The notes: a model not told the origin generated them from the sequence alone. A DNA stretch of 64,000 bases from Marisa cornuarietis (GCA_004794655.1 SMMW01000555.1:8081001-8145000), one strand, 5' to 3'. Counted from the stretch's first letter, positions 38,641-50,908 are shown. A program made the numbers and translations.

Positions 38641-39209
38641 AAACAGGACCCCTTGGTACATGACTGTTTACCTCTATCCTCACAACCAGAGAATTATCAA
38701 TGTCGGATCGTCCATCTGCAACAAAAATGTCTGTATTTGCATTTGGATCCATCCAAAGCCGTGACTGCTGCTGCTGCTTCCAGTGTTAGTGGAGTTGTTA
38801 CCGTTGCTGCAAAAGTTACTGGAGTTATTGTTGCTGTTGCCGCTGCGGGCAGACCCAGGACTGTGTCCCCTGCCGTTCACACCGCCTGCGCTGGGGTTGT
38901 TGCTGTCGTTGTTCTTGGGGCGGTGGTGGGGATCCCACCAGCGTCATCCCCGTTGGCACTGCCAACACTTCTTACCCCACCACCGCCGACGCCCCCACCG
39001 TCCAGCTTCGCTGCTGCATGCGTTCCTGCGCCAGGTGCAGCTCTTTTTCTCGCAGCCGCAGCTCCTCTTGGTGCCTGGCCAGCGCTTCCTCGTGCGCCTT
39101 GAGCTCACGCTCGATCTCCTCCCGCTCCTCCCGTTCCTGCTGTTTGAGCTTTTCATACAGCTCCCGGTCCGCGGGGTCCAGCTTGTCCGTTCAAGTCCAC
39201 TTCCGTCGC
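38640..39209 (-). pseudogene. Candidate exon/broken coding region: Glu/Lys-rich coiled coil then Gly/Asn/Ser-rich
   Basis: On the minus strand, 39190-38976 encodes DKLDPADRELYEKLKQQERE, then EEIERELKAHEEALARHQEE and LRLREKELHLAQERMQQ. This is a long charged helix with clear coding character, and it stops at a GTAAGAAG donor-like site. Other frames further on give GSANGDDAGG, NNDSNNPSAGGVNGRGHSPG, SGNSNNNSSNF and MDPNANTDIFVADGRSDIDN. At least three frame changes would be needed to read it as one protein. It is either one real exon followed by chance, or a decayed or mis-sequenced gene. The family is not recognised. Confidence 0.4.
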
Positions 39210-40482
39210 CTGTATCGGCATAGTGTGGAGAAACAGAGAGAAAGAAACAAACCCAAGTCAGAGACAGATTCTTTTGCTTTCACCCACCGCTGGCTGGCAC
39301 AGCTATTGCAACTTTCTTGCCCTCCCCTGCCTCCCACGCTCTTTTCGCGCTCCCCATGTCCCCAAGTTAAAAAAAAAAAAAAAATCATTAAAACCAAGCT
39401 GCCTCACACATTGTATCAAGTTCAACCCGAGCTTTGTGTCACTTAACCATGCAACAGGTTGTGTAACAAAATGCTTCAAAGCAACAAACTGAATTTTCAC
39501 ACATGAAATAATAAATAAATAAACATTAAATAATTTCTTTCATGCTTCTTAAATATGCACAAAACAAGTACAATATAAGTTTGTAAAGAACGTGCGAAAC
39601 CGTACACGAGCAGTAAGTCTAAGGACACAACCTTAACCATTACAGAGGCAAAAAGTAATGATTATGAATCAACTTCCTTCATCTAAGGCATCTCCATGTG
39701 CAAAAACTTGGGAATGTTCCAGCACGAGTGGTTCATCACATGTAGTCCATTGTTCATTTACAAAACAGTCATATTGTCTGCATATTCCAGATCAGGAAAC
39801 TATTGCAATGCAGAGATATTAAGCAACATATAACATTAAAATTACTCAGAAAAATGTACCCATAAATACCTTGTAATGCACTTTTCTATTTCTAAACACC
39901 TCTGTCACTCATTCTCTCACACACATATAGATTCTCTATTTCTCTATCATCATATATATGCATTCGTGGATATACACTGTGATATAGACTTCAAACAAAT
40001 ATAAAACATACAGTGGAATACAGATAAGATGAACCCAGGTGAAAATTCTGCATTCATTATATCCTGTCTTAATTTTTCATTAATGAAAAAAGAAAGCGTT
40101 AATATTTTTGTGATTGCTTCTAGCAAATTCTACTGGTCCAGATTCCATAGTAAAATGAATGGAAGGGCCAGGAAGGCACAGTTTTACCTTTGGCGTCAGC
40201 AGGAAGTTGAGACATGCTACGTTTGCATACTGTCTGTACTACCAACTCAAATATTTTTCATTCATTGACAGGATCCATGCTCTACAACAGATCATCCAAT
40301 ATGTTTGCGATCCACGGTACCATATAAAATACCTGTTGCCTATTGACACATCCTTCAATACCATATCAAAACTGAAGCTTTCTGTTCACAAATTCAAGAT
40401 TCAAAATTGTTCCACGTTATAAAAATCTGATCAATATTCTTTTAGCTGAGTATTTGTGCAGACATTATCTCCTTGTTATTAC

Positions 40483-40647
40483 CTGGTTATTACAGTGAAA
40501 GGGGCATTTGGTCAGCTTTTGAAGGGACATCATGTATAGAACTGTTGCTACACTCCTCTCTCCTCCACTCTCTTGGTATAGTTCCCTTAAAACCTCACCA
40601 TCACAAAATTTTACCTTGATCCTCACTCCATACTGACCATATGCAGT
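40483..40647 (-). pseudogene. SMC5 exon 23 copy, ABC signature kept, Walker B lost
   Basis: The frame is still open and still reads [18 protein letters not shown]. However, 15 bases have gone in two places: the TPYHQ region is shortened, and FRCVDEINQ has become FHCNNQ. The catalytic Walker B acidic pair is therefore missing, so even a translated product could not hydrolyse ATP normally. Confidence 0.9.
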
Positions 40648-41635
40648 CTGCATTTTCAATAAAAATTACGAAATAAATGCAAACTTTAAACTGCATAAGA
40701 CATCACCTCCTGAATATTAAGAAAATTTTCTTTACCTAACTGCTGATATCAAACCTTGAAACACAATGGAAGCATGTGTTGTTGCTGAATGTGAAAGAAA
40801 GTATTCCTGCTTCCCCAAATAAGAATAATAATAATATGTTTTCTGACCTAGTGACGCTGCACTCGGAATATGACTTGATGATGGAAGAGACAGAACAAAA
40901 GAAAGAATAATCAGACCTATCCTATGCATATGCATATACATACACACTACCTCTCATCCTTGCTTGCTCTCTCTTCCACACTCCCTTTCTATGACAGACA
41001 CAGATACCTCACAGACTGCAAAAGGATGCAGTCAACTAGGTCTGACACGAGCTACAGTGGACCAACAAGCTTCAGGCAGGCTATTGTTTCAGCAAAGAAA
41101 CTATATCTCAGCAGGGATCTCTGGCCCAGGCGAGTCATTTTTTAGATGTTGCTAAACGAAAGTTTTTTTATTACTTATTAGTCAGCTGAAGCTTATAAAC
41201 TTTAACAAACATTAACTTGTGCTTGCCATAACAGTGTAAAGTCATTCTTTGTCATCCACTTTGTCTGCTACCTCATTCGGAATTTGGGCATCTGAAATCT
41301 TACATTTCTCAGGTTCAACCATGTATGGCTTAGTATTTCAAGATTATGCAAAACTTTAATATTACTCTTCACTGCTGGATTAAAATAAATTGAGATCTTC
41401 CAAAGAATCTGATACACTGCTCCAACCAGTAGGCATTGTTTACATGGATTGGGAACCAGCTATGATATAGCAAGTTATTCGCATTAGAAAGAGATTTTGC
41501 CTGGTGTACCAATTACAGGTACAAATCGCTAACTTTGAAATAAGGTAATGGCTGTTTATATTTATATTAGATCTACCTTCTCTTTATAAGTTGGACCACT
41601 CAGGAAACCCTTTAAAGGCAGTGATAAAGTAAGTA

Positions 41636-41843
41636 AAAACAAATCTCCTCCCCCTCCACCCCCCCACCCACCAAAAAGCTTCCGCTGATTAACTTACTCC
41701 TTACTACAAAGAGGGAGGGATACAAAAAGAGAAATACAGGTACTACTTTACTAGGAACCCGTGTGTACTAATTAATAGTCCAATGGTGACTAGGTCAGAA
41801 TAAACAAAAGATCAGCTATTTAGTGAAGTTTCTAGAAAACATA
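41636..41843. other. Segment present only in the SMC5 copy
   Basis: At the matching place in the gene (about 4330) GATAAAGTAA runs almost directly into AGCAGCTGCC. The copy instead has about 200 extra bases containing a C-rich stretch (41649-41672). No terminal repeats are evident, so it is either an insertion in the copy or a deletion in the gene. Confidence 0.6.
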
Positions 41844-42119
41844 GCTGCTGTAAAATATCCCAATGAAACGAACATTAAAAAATAACTTTAAATAACTTTT
41901 CAATACTAAACTTAATGACTACAATACTCTTGAGCAAGCAGCCCTTGTGACTGATCACAAAGTCTGGCTTCAAGAGCAGATAAGTCTCTCATGATCTCAG
42001 CTTGCTTCAGATTCATTCTCACCTTCTGCTGGCTTAACTGGAAGCATTCCTGCAAATAATGATGAAGACAACGATAACAATCACAATAATAAAGGACTGT
42101 GTAAGCTTGCAAAGAAAGG

Positions 42120-42490
42120 AATAGATGAGTTGTTTATGAAAAAAGAATGAGGAAGAGAAGGAAGACCTAGAAATTTCTTGGGACAAGTCAGTAGCAATTC
42201 AGCCTTCTTGTAATTCAGTTGTAGTCTGTTCTGGATCATCCAGGTCTTTGTCAGCATTCCTGTGCCCGTGGCATCAGTCCATCAAGCTCAACAAAAGAGC
42301 TGACTGATAAAGCTGTACATCATCATCAGTGAAACTCCAATGTGACATGCCATAGAGAGAAATGACATCAGAAAGAGGGGAAGGACACACACACACAAAA
42401 GTACTGGCCCAAAGACAGACTCCTGCTGTCTTTAACAAATTGTTCTGTGACTGGCTCAAAACCATACAACTTGCTAGAAACCAGAAAATA
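42120..42490 (-). mobile_element. LINE RT fragment inside the SMC5 copy
   Basis: Counterpart of 4640-5100. The minus-strand frame reads PLSDVISLYGMSHWSF, DDDVQLYQSALLLSLMD. It is shared by gene and copy, so the LINE insertion is older than the duplication. Confidence 0.6.
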
Positions 42491-44949
42491 AACATTTTTT
42501 GGTTGATTTCATTCTCTCCCTTAGACTATGTTTTCATGATACATCTTTGCAGGAGGTGCTGCGCGCCCCCATCCTCATAGGATATCACCAAAGGAGAAAA
42601 TCAAAAGGCCAAAAAGCTATTCAGAACAAAATGATGGATTGACAGCATTGTACTGCTTCAGCAATCATCTTTTGTGACTGAAGAATAACTGAAATAAGTT
42701 TATTAATCAGAGCCCCAAATCACCACGCAGCAAGGATGGCACACCAAAGCAGTGAAGCTATAAGAACCTTCAAATGAAGTACCATGCAAAACACTATTTG
42801 AGTCATTCAGTGGGTTGAAGCAACAGGGAATGAACCAGCAGATTTATTAGATATTGACTGACCATTAACTCCATGCCATGATTGCTAGTTATAAATTACT
42901 AGTTACTGAACATAGTATAAAACTTGATGTATCGCTCATGGTCAGGAGCAAAGGCACATGAGTATACTTCATGTCCACATATTTAAATGAACATGCACGA
43001 ATTTTGTCCATATGGTGATAACTCTTAATAACATTCCATATTCACTGTATGGTGTGATTATGCCTGAAAGTTGATTACTGACCTGGGTGTGAATATGCAT
43101 TACTGCCACATATGTGCCCCATATACTTCTGAGCGATGATTTTGCTGATTACCGAATCCATTTTTCTTTTTTCTGCAGTCCAGTTTCTCTGATTCTGCTC
43201 TTTGTATACTGTAAAAGGAAAAGTGCTCCATTAACTGTCAAATCTACAGTTCAAGACAACACTTGAAATATTAAAAAAATCTCTTGAATAAGAGCAATAT
43301 AAGAACAGGCACCATGCAGTTTATTTCACTAATACTATAAATAACCTTTATGATTTGAAAATTTATTTATATAAAGTGCAAAAACATAAGACTTTATTTA
43401 TTGAGAGGATGGTAAAAATGGAGCAAATGAAGTAACTGAAACGGTGAAAAAAGTGGCGATCAGGCTAGTAACCAACACAGTTCAATGAAACTAATTGCAT
43501 GACAGTGACAGTAAAAGGTGAAAGATTTTATCACATATTTAAAGAGACAGCAGAGTGACATGACAAAGCACAAATTACAAAGCATATGCCATCTGTATCT
43601 CTCCATTTTGGTCTGAATTAATTGTTGTTGAACCCTTTTTGTCTGGTCGTTTTGTCCTAGGAGAGTAGTGACATAGCGTGCATTTACCTGTTATGTGAGT
43701 AGTCAAGGGAGATCATTCTATCATGACTAGAGCACACCTGTAACATATTTTTGATGTTAAATCATCAAAGTGGCATCTGGCATTTTCAAATACAAAAGGA
43801 CAAGTCACCAACATAGGTTCACCAAGCTTTCTTTATTCATATAGGCAACAATAAGACCACAAAGATGTTGGAGGAACCCAAAGGCTCTCAGGATTCAGAT
43901 TTCTTTTAATTGAATTTTTTGCCCTTTAATCACATCTCTGTTGTCTAGGTTAAAGCAATGCAGATGTAGGACTTTTTTGAAATTTTAAGTAAAACGTAAA
44001 AAATGCAGAATACTTGCATTTTTAAAAACTTATCAGGGGAAAAAATTAAATAATAGGATTAAATTAAAAGCTTATCTTATCACTCACCTTTTTCTCCCTA
44101 AGACTATTTACAGATTTTTCAAGATTGATCTGATTTTACTGAAAGAACAGAATGGCTCTCCTTCGACAAAGTATTCTAAGTATCCTAGAGGAAAACAAAA
44201 TCACAATGTAGCAAAATAATAGAATGGTATCACATTTTTAATTTTTCAATAATCGAGTTAAAAAATCACAAAATGTAGCTCACTGTAGGATGTACTGCTG
44301 AAATAAACTTACCTGAATTAGAGTTATGAGTGCCTGCTCTCTTTGTACATCAATAGAAGCTGCAAGAAAAGTGGGTTCCCAGCAAAACCTAAATAAATAA
44401 AAAAAATTACACTATTCATACATTTTCTATAAATAAATTTGTGACTGGTGTAAAATCCCATGAAATTTAGGAATCATATTTTCCTTATGTCCTCCTACAT
44501 TCTTGTTATTTTCTCTCCACTTCGATTTTTCCCACCCTTCCCTGGATGTATGTTGGTAATCAACGGTGTAATGACTGTTAAAACGTATGAGTCCAAGCTA
44601 CAATCCAGTACAAAGCATCACGAAACATCAAACTTAACAATTATAAATCAACAACGTAACTAAAAATTTAAAACAAAGAAAGAAAACCAATTAGAAATAT
44701 AAAATTAGTTTAAAGATACTGAAATAATTTATATCATTATTTGTAGTGATTTAGTGTAAAATAAATTTTAGACCACCGCAATAGATTTATCAAGGGGCAT
44801 AAGTACTCACGAAGTATACTAAAATATGAATTACTTCCCCTTCCTTGCTTAGCATCTACACGGCTTAGGTTTTTGTTTTTCATTTTTAAAAAAAAATCAC
44901 TTCTTCATAGTTGTTTTACCAAAAACTAGAAAAAGGTTTTGAAGGCGTT

Positions 44950-45190
44950 TCCATAAAAGGACATCCTCGTTGTACTAGGTGACTGGAACGCAAAGACGCT
45001 TCCCAGCAAAATGGACAGGAAAGGTGGGCAAATTACTCTGTGGCGAAAGCAACGACAGGCACATCAGACTCCTAGAATTTGCACAGAGCCAGAAACTCAC
45101 CTTTTTTCGTGCATCTATTTTATCCCCAGTTTAAAAAAACACTATTGACAACACCTTATCTAAGGAAGTTTATGGTGGCGTAAGTAATCT
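44950..45190 (+). mobile_element. LINE endonuclease fragment
   Basis: Plus-strand frames read DILVVLGDWNAKTLPSKMD, then LLEFAQSQKL. This is the GDWNAK box and the following LLxFAxxxxL helix of a LINE AP-endonuclease. It is frameshifted and short, and lies just past the end of the SMC5 copy. Confidence 0.65.
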
Positions 45191-46281
45191 TCATGATGAG
45201 TTGCATTGACAGTGATGCATATCTTATTCAAAAAATCTGTTTATGTATTGAAATAGTTGCACTATTATTCCTTGATTGCAAACAGAAGTGACGCACATTT
45301 CTTTCATCATGTGTTTGCAATGTAAAATATTCAGGTGTGTTAGTCAAAAATTTCAAAAGAAAATTGCCAGGTCCCTTAATTACAATTTTAGGCTTGTCGT
45401 TGGCAGGAGAGTGCAGTCCACTCCTACCTTTGTATCTCAAGATCATCCATCGTCATCTCATGTTGGGGCCTTCCTTAATATGTTTACGTACCTGCGTTCT
45501 TTCTTGAACCCCACCCACCCGCGCACACACACACACACACCTTGTTCTTAGGTTTTTTATCCAAGTGTTTACATGCATGTCTGTGTTTATGCGTGGATGT
45601 ATTTGTAGAGGCGCGTACTGATGTTTGAGTGAGCCGTCGTGGGGAAAGTGTGAAAACGTCGACGAAAGGGAAAAAAATACCCCAAACAGAAAGGAAAATA
45701 ATTTCCCTCTGATACTAAGATTTTATTGGAAAATGTTTCTGCATTCCCCAGTTCAAGGCTGCCCAGAAAGTTTGTTTTTCTGACTCCCTGATCTCAAGCA
45801 GAGAAGGCAGAGGAATGCTTAGGGCCTTAGCATGTGAAAGTCATTCACTGTTACGTCAACGCTAAGTGTTTAAATGTGCTTTTATGATTACAGACGAATC
45901 TCAAGACTTATCCATCCGCGCTCCGATATTAAGGCGAGGTAACGGCCGTGCGTTCAGCGCTACGAAAATGTCTAGATTCACACCTGCCGGACGTGCGTTG
46001 TGCTCTCTCTCTCCATCCCTCTCTCTCTCTTACCTTTACTAAAAAAAAACAACTAGTTTTAATTAAGGGTAATTTTGTGCATCTCTTAGAAGCACTGTAC
46101 TGGCACTGTTTTTAGAATACAGACGTTGACTCACTGGAACTGCGGAGGGTTCGGCTTGATAGCAGAATAGCCCACCTAAAGAAATTCTTGAATACATTGA
46201 TGGGAAAATCACATTTCTGAGTCATTCCAATTAACTGTCTCTCCCTCTCTCTATTTTTTCTTTTTCTTTCTTTCTCTTTCT

Positions 46282-46284
<3 letters not shown>

Positions 46285-46352
<68 letters not shown>
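46285..46352. repeat. (GT)n microsatellite, about 34 units
   Basis: A pure GT run after a pyrimidine-rich TTTC/TCTC tract. Confidence 0.97.
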
Positions 46353-46354
<2 letters not shown>

Positions 46355-46755
46355 CGCATCTTTTGACGCAAATACGGGATAAAAAAAAAAGACTCACATT
46401 CTTTGCTATTTTCATTGGCGTGGTTAAGTTCCTAAAGGCTCCGGATAGTGGGACATACGTGCACGATGTTTAACCGAGAATGATGGTTATACAGACAGTT
46501 TTCCAAACGTATGGTCCTTCCCTCCTGTGGGGATTTTCGACTATGGAGATTGATGGGAAAAGTAGAATCTTTAAAGAAATTTGGTCGTGTACCAATATCT
46601 CTGGTATTAAAAATTTTCTCGTTGCGCTTCTGTGTTGTCTATGATGAAGATAACCGGTGTGTGTGTGTGTGATAGAGAGAGAGAGTACTATTATTAACTC
46701 GTATGTGAAGCGCGAAGAGCCCGGCCAAGTGCTGCGATTTCGCGCTTTATAGGGA

Positions 46756-46782
46756 TCATCATCATCATCATCATCATCATCA

Positions 46783-46823
<41 letters not shown>
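46756..46823. repeat. (ATC)n(GTC)n trinucleotide repeat
   Basis: About ten ATC units pass into about thirteen GTC units. It is not in a supported reading frame. Confidence 0.95.
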
Positions 46824-46826
<3 letters not shown>

Positions 46827-49501
46827 GCAACAACTACAGAGGTCATTGTCTGGGTAGACAGCAAGCCCGGTTGATTTCTGGCCTCAGAGCTCTTGTTTCC
46901 GCTTGTGGTTGAAACTCTTATACCTGATGATTTGAATCATAGAAAGCAGAGGGCGGTTCAAAGTAGGTGTAGGTATACGTACTGGCTGTTTCTGAAGTGT
47001 AGGAATACTAAAATATTAAATCTCACTGTTGCATTTTCCCTAAACTCTAAATCTGTTAGCTTTTATTTATTTATTTATTTATTTTGTAGGGGAGGAGGAT
47101 ATTCTCCGTTTCTGTTGTCACATTGCTGATGTATATTAGTTTATTTACTTACTTCCTTATTTACTGCTGCTGAGGTAGGTCCTTGTATTAATTTTTCATG
47201 CATACAGTTCTGTTGCTAATACAAATAATCTGCTATTAGTATTACAATACTTTTGTTAATAGAAATATTAATCATTCCTAAATGATTTGAACTTATTATT
47301 ACCTCATTTAAGCCGGTAAGGTGCATTAATCTTTAAGAAACTAGGATATCATACTTAACCTTGTTTATGTTCCACCCTAGTCATGACTACCAGAATAATG
47401 CAGACATTTCGACCATTTATTCAAATACTAAATCGACCTAGCTATATAGAATTGAGAAAGAAAGAAAGAAAGAGTAAGGGAGATCCACACACACACAGAT
47501 GGACAAAAAGAGACACGAGGAAGAGAGAGTGAGGAAAGGAGGGGAGAAGAGGGTGAACGAGCACAAGGGGAAGTGGGGTGTGCGTCGATAGTGTGGGTAG
47601 GGAATGACTAGCCGGTAAGAGATTCCTAGTTTTAAAACAGTCGGTGTATGTTGTTCTACCGGAGCCATGTCAAGTTAAAATGGTAGTGCCCGACACCTGA
47701 CATGCTGTAGTTTCAAGCGTAAGCATTTGTTTGATGGTAATCTAGAATTCTCGTTATTCAGAACTTTTTTCGTTTCAACAGCCGATAAGGAAAGTGAACA
47801 AGCGTTAGTTTGCAGGCTTGAAACAACAATTCTGGGTGGGCGCTAGGGTGAGGCATTCCGAATCCTAAGGATAGGGGTACGGAGAACCTCATCGGACGCA
47901 GCCAATAAAAGATTCCAGGAGGAGACGATAACTTGCAAAGGGGGGAAAAATGGAGAAAAAAAAAGTCTAGACGACTGTGACATGAAAGGTCAAGGTGATC
48001 TCGAGAGGGAGGATGGAAAAGCTCGGGTGTCGAGTAGCATCTTGGACAGAGCGATGGAGAGGGGTGGGGAAACTGACTGACTGACGGTGAGGGAGGACGC
48101 ACATGAGGAAGAGGAAAAAGAAAAGACGAAAGATGATGAAGATGATGACGAATCACTTGCATTTTTGCCTCCAAACGGCAACGCTTCCGAACATAAATTT
48201 TGTGTCGCTAATTTCGAATTTTAAAATTCTCCACGTCGCTCCCAGCTTCCATTTCCCCCACCCCCTCACCCCCAGGAAATTTTCAGGCACGCGACAGACA
48301 CGCGGCACCTCCTGCAGGCCTCCCGTGTCAAGCATCCTAGCTGATTACACTGTAAACAGACCGTGACGCTTCTCACTGCTGGCAAAATCTTTGCGCTTCC
48401 ATGTTTATCTCATCTTCAATTGGTAAGAATACACGAAAACACGATCACACCACCGCGATCGCTATCGCCACCACCACCGCCGCAACAATTTTTATTATCG
48501 TCATCATGGTCATTACCGTTATTATGCGTGACGGATATTTGCTAATGTACATGCGTATGTGGGAGAGAGAGAGAGAGTGTGTGTGTGTGTGCGCGCGCGC
48601 GCGTTCCTGCGCGTGTGTGTACATTTGTGTGTTTGTGTTAAAATAAAAGAGAGAGAGAGACTTGTTTACCTTTTTACCATTGATCCCGCCAATGGGGAAG
48701 GGGTTGAATATTGCGCTAGGTGGTTAAATATGAGTATAAATATATCATTGTCATTGAGCATGTTACAGGGTACGTTTAAAATTAGTGACAAAATCTTGAT
48801 AAGGTTCAAGTTTTATAATAAAAATCGTGAAATGGATGACCAGCCTAATAATAGGGGCAGAGAAGAGAATAAAGAGGTAGAGAAACAGAGGTTGTGCAAC
48901 ACTTTATTCTTATGTAAATATTAACAGCCTATTTACTTAGTATATCTTCTTGAAGTGCTAGTAAATTAGATAAGATGTTGAGAGACTTTCTCTCTCTCTC
49001 TCTCTCAGTGTGTGTGTGAGAGAGAGAGAGAGAGAAGAAGAAAGCCAGAATGTAAACAGACCTACTTTAAGTAAATTAGAGATCAACAAAATAAGGAAAT
49101 GGACATAAAACCAGACGTTCGTTAGCAATGGACCTCGTCTGTTAAAATTTCAAATACACATATCTCTTGCGGTTGGCTAATTACCTGCCCCTGCTGCCTT
49201 CTGTCTTACGCCGTCTGTCATGATGTTGGGACCCATGTTGAGGAAGTTGATGGAGGGAGGGGAATGGGGAAAATGACAAAAACACCGGAAATCACTCTCC
49301 CGCAGTTTCTCGCGTCGTTTTGCAAGGAAAGTGTTTCACAAAATTGTCTACATAACTCTCTTTATTTACTCCTTTTCAAGACATGAGTTAATTTTTCTAA
49401 AAACTCTGAAATCATGCTCCAATGGGCATCAAATTAATGCAACAGAAACAAGCAAAGGCGTACAGTGCGTTTTTTCTGGAAGTGTACCACAGAAAAATTA
49501 A

Positions 49502-49826
49502 AGGACTGGTGAGATACAAATTTTTTTTCTAACGATTTGATAAAACCTAGTGCAAGATACTATTCCACCCTCCTCCCTATACACCCTAACTTCCGTTCTC
49601 GAGATACACGCTTATAGACATCACTATGCAAGAGAAAGGTCAAGAACACAAAAGGATACAGACTGTGTGAGAGATGGGACCTTATGCTAATTAGACATAT
49701 CTGTGTCCAAACTTGACACGAATTGGACCTCTTTCTGTGTTTGGGGATGTCCGTATCTCGAGACCAGAAGAGGGGAGATTCACCCAGATATCTATAATGA
49801 GACAAAAATTGCATCCTACTAGTCCT
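49502..49826. mobile_element. TTAA-flanked MITE (325 bp), piggyBac/Kolobok-like target
   Basis: Begins AGGACTGGTGAGATACAAAT. Read from the other end it begins AGGACTAGTAGGATGCAAT. The inverted termini thus match over about 25 bases with a few differences. TTAA flanks both sides (49498-49501 and 49827-49830), the target used by piggyBac and Kolobok elements. No ORF. Confidence 0.78.
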
Positions 49827-50193
49827 TTAAGACGGTTCACCAGAAAAAAAAGAAAAGCTGTGCGATGGTATTCTTTCTCATGCCTGAAGGAGGATGTAAT
49901 GTCGCCGTATGGCCCATCGATTGGTTTGAGAACAAAACGGGATCAGCCAATGGCGTCGCCCTTCTCAGGCTGAACAAGACGCTACAGGTGCTTGTGAAGT
50001 GACGGTGTTGTTACACCTGCCATTCTCACGATGGATGGCCTCCTGAATGTGTCGAAAAACAAGCGGCGCATTGACACTATGTCCCGGTTTCCTTCTGCAA
50101 TGACACCCTTGTGTTCGACAAAGTGATCCCTGTGATATGGATGAGAGTGAGTGCCAGTGGGGGAGGGGGAGGGGTGCTGCATAAAACAGAGGC

Positions 50194-50223
50194 GCGCGCG
50201 CGCGCACACACACACACACACAC
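50194..50223. repeat. (GC)n(AC)n microsatellite
   Basis: A GCGCGC run followed by an ACAC run. Confidence 0.9.
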
Positions 50224-50795
50224 TCTTAAAAAAAAGAAAGAGAATGAGGAGAGAAAGAGAGCGAGAAGCTAAAAGAAATGGGAGATAACATTTGAGATTC
50301 TCCAAATAAGTGTTGAAGTGACAAAGACAAATCGTTAGAACCTCTTTAAACAGCTCTGTCAGGTGCTCTCAGTGTACGTGTATGTCAGTCAAGCACAAAG
50401 TCGGCATACTAAATAAATATGCTACATTAGGTGTGGGTTTTTTTCTTCGCTGTTCGAAAACGATACTGAAGACACAGGAAAGGAAAGATCATCTTCATTA
50501 CGAGAGCGGCCCACAACGGCTTTTTGTGGTTGTATCGGGTGAAGAATTTCACAACCAAAAGAATTTTGAAATTGACCAACGCGAAGGCTATTGTGGGAGT
50601 GGAATCGTTTGTTCTTTGCATAAATTATGTAAATAGTTTCAAGCAACGACCTGGATCTTTACCTTCAGTCTCAAGCGGTTGAACGATAATGATTATCAGT
50701 GGAAAAAATAATATAAAATGTGTGGTAATGATGCTCGCAACCCTGAAGTCTGTTAATGTAATCTTCAAGAAATTTGTAGTGGTGTGTGCTTACGT

Positions 50796-50813
50796 GCGTG
50801 CATGCGTGCGTGC

Positions 50814-50886
<73 letters not shown>

Positions 50887-50908
50887 TGTGTGTGTGTGTG
50901 TGTGTGTT
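50796..50908. repeat. Long (GT)n microsatellite with TGCG lead-in
   Basis: TGCG tetranucleotides pass into more than 40 GT units with a few GAGT interruptions. Confidence 0.95.

Larger units (their letters stand above)
39635..44846 (-). pseudogene. Partial, intron-containing duplicate of the SMC5 locus (broken)
   Basis: Matches 250-7806 in the same orientation, introns included, and then 29538-29828. Exon equivalents, by SMC5 exon number: 25 at 39669-39799, 24 at 40188-40281, 23 at 40483-40647, 19 near 41934-42052, 18 near 43083-43206, part of 17 near 43590-43655, 16 near 44090-44187, 15 near 44314-44382. Exons 20-22 are deleted, and 1-14 with the promoter were never included or were lost. 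Breaks: TAA within exon 25, CGA to TGA plus a 2-base loss in exon 24, loss of the Walker B Asp-Glu in exon 23, and a TAA in exon 16. Retained introns rule out a processed copy. Confidence 0.93.
45200..49490. other. Gene-poor, microsatellite-rich stretch
   Basis: Apart from simple repeats (TC/GT runs near 46010 and 46285, ATTT near 47061, GAGA/GTGC near 48565-48610, TCTC/GAGA near 48990-49035) I see no coding region, RNA gene or transposon end that I can support. The open frames here are low-complexity or lack family resemblance. Confidence 0.4.

Noticed and set aside
39635..44846. Processed SMC5 retrogene
   Set aside because: Introns are retained throughout and there is no poly(A) tail, so the copy was made from DNA.
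48103..48366. Lys/Met-rich frame at 48103 and Ser-rich antisense frame
   Set aside because: They come from an A/G-rich tract (AAGATGATG). Low complexity, with no coding context.
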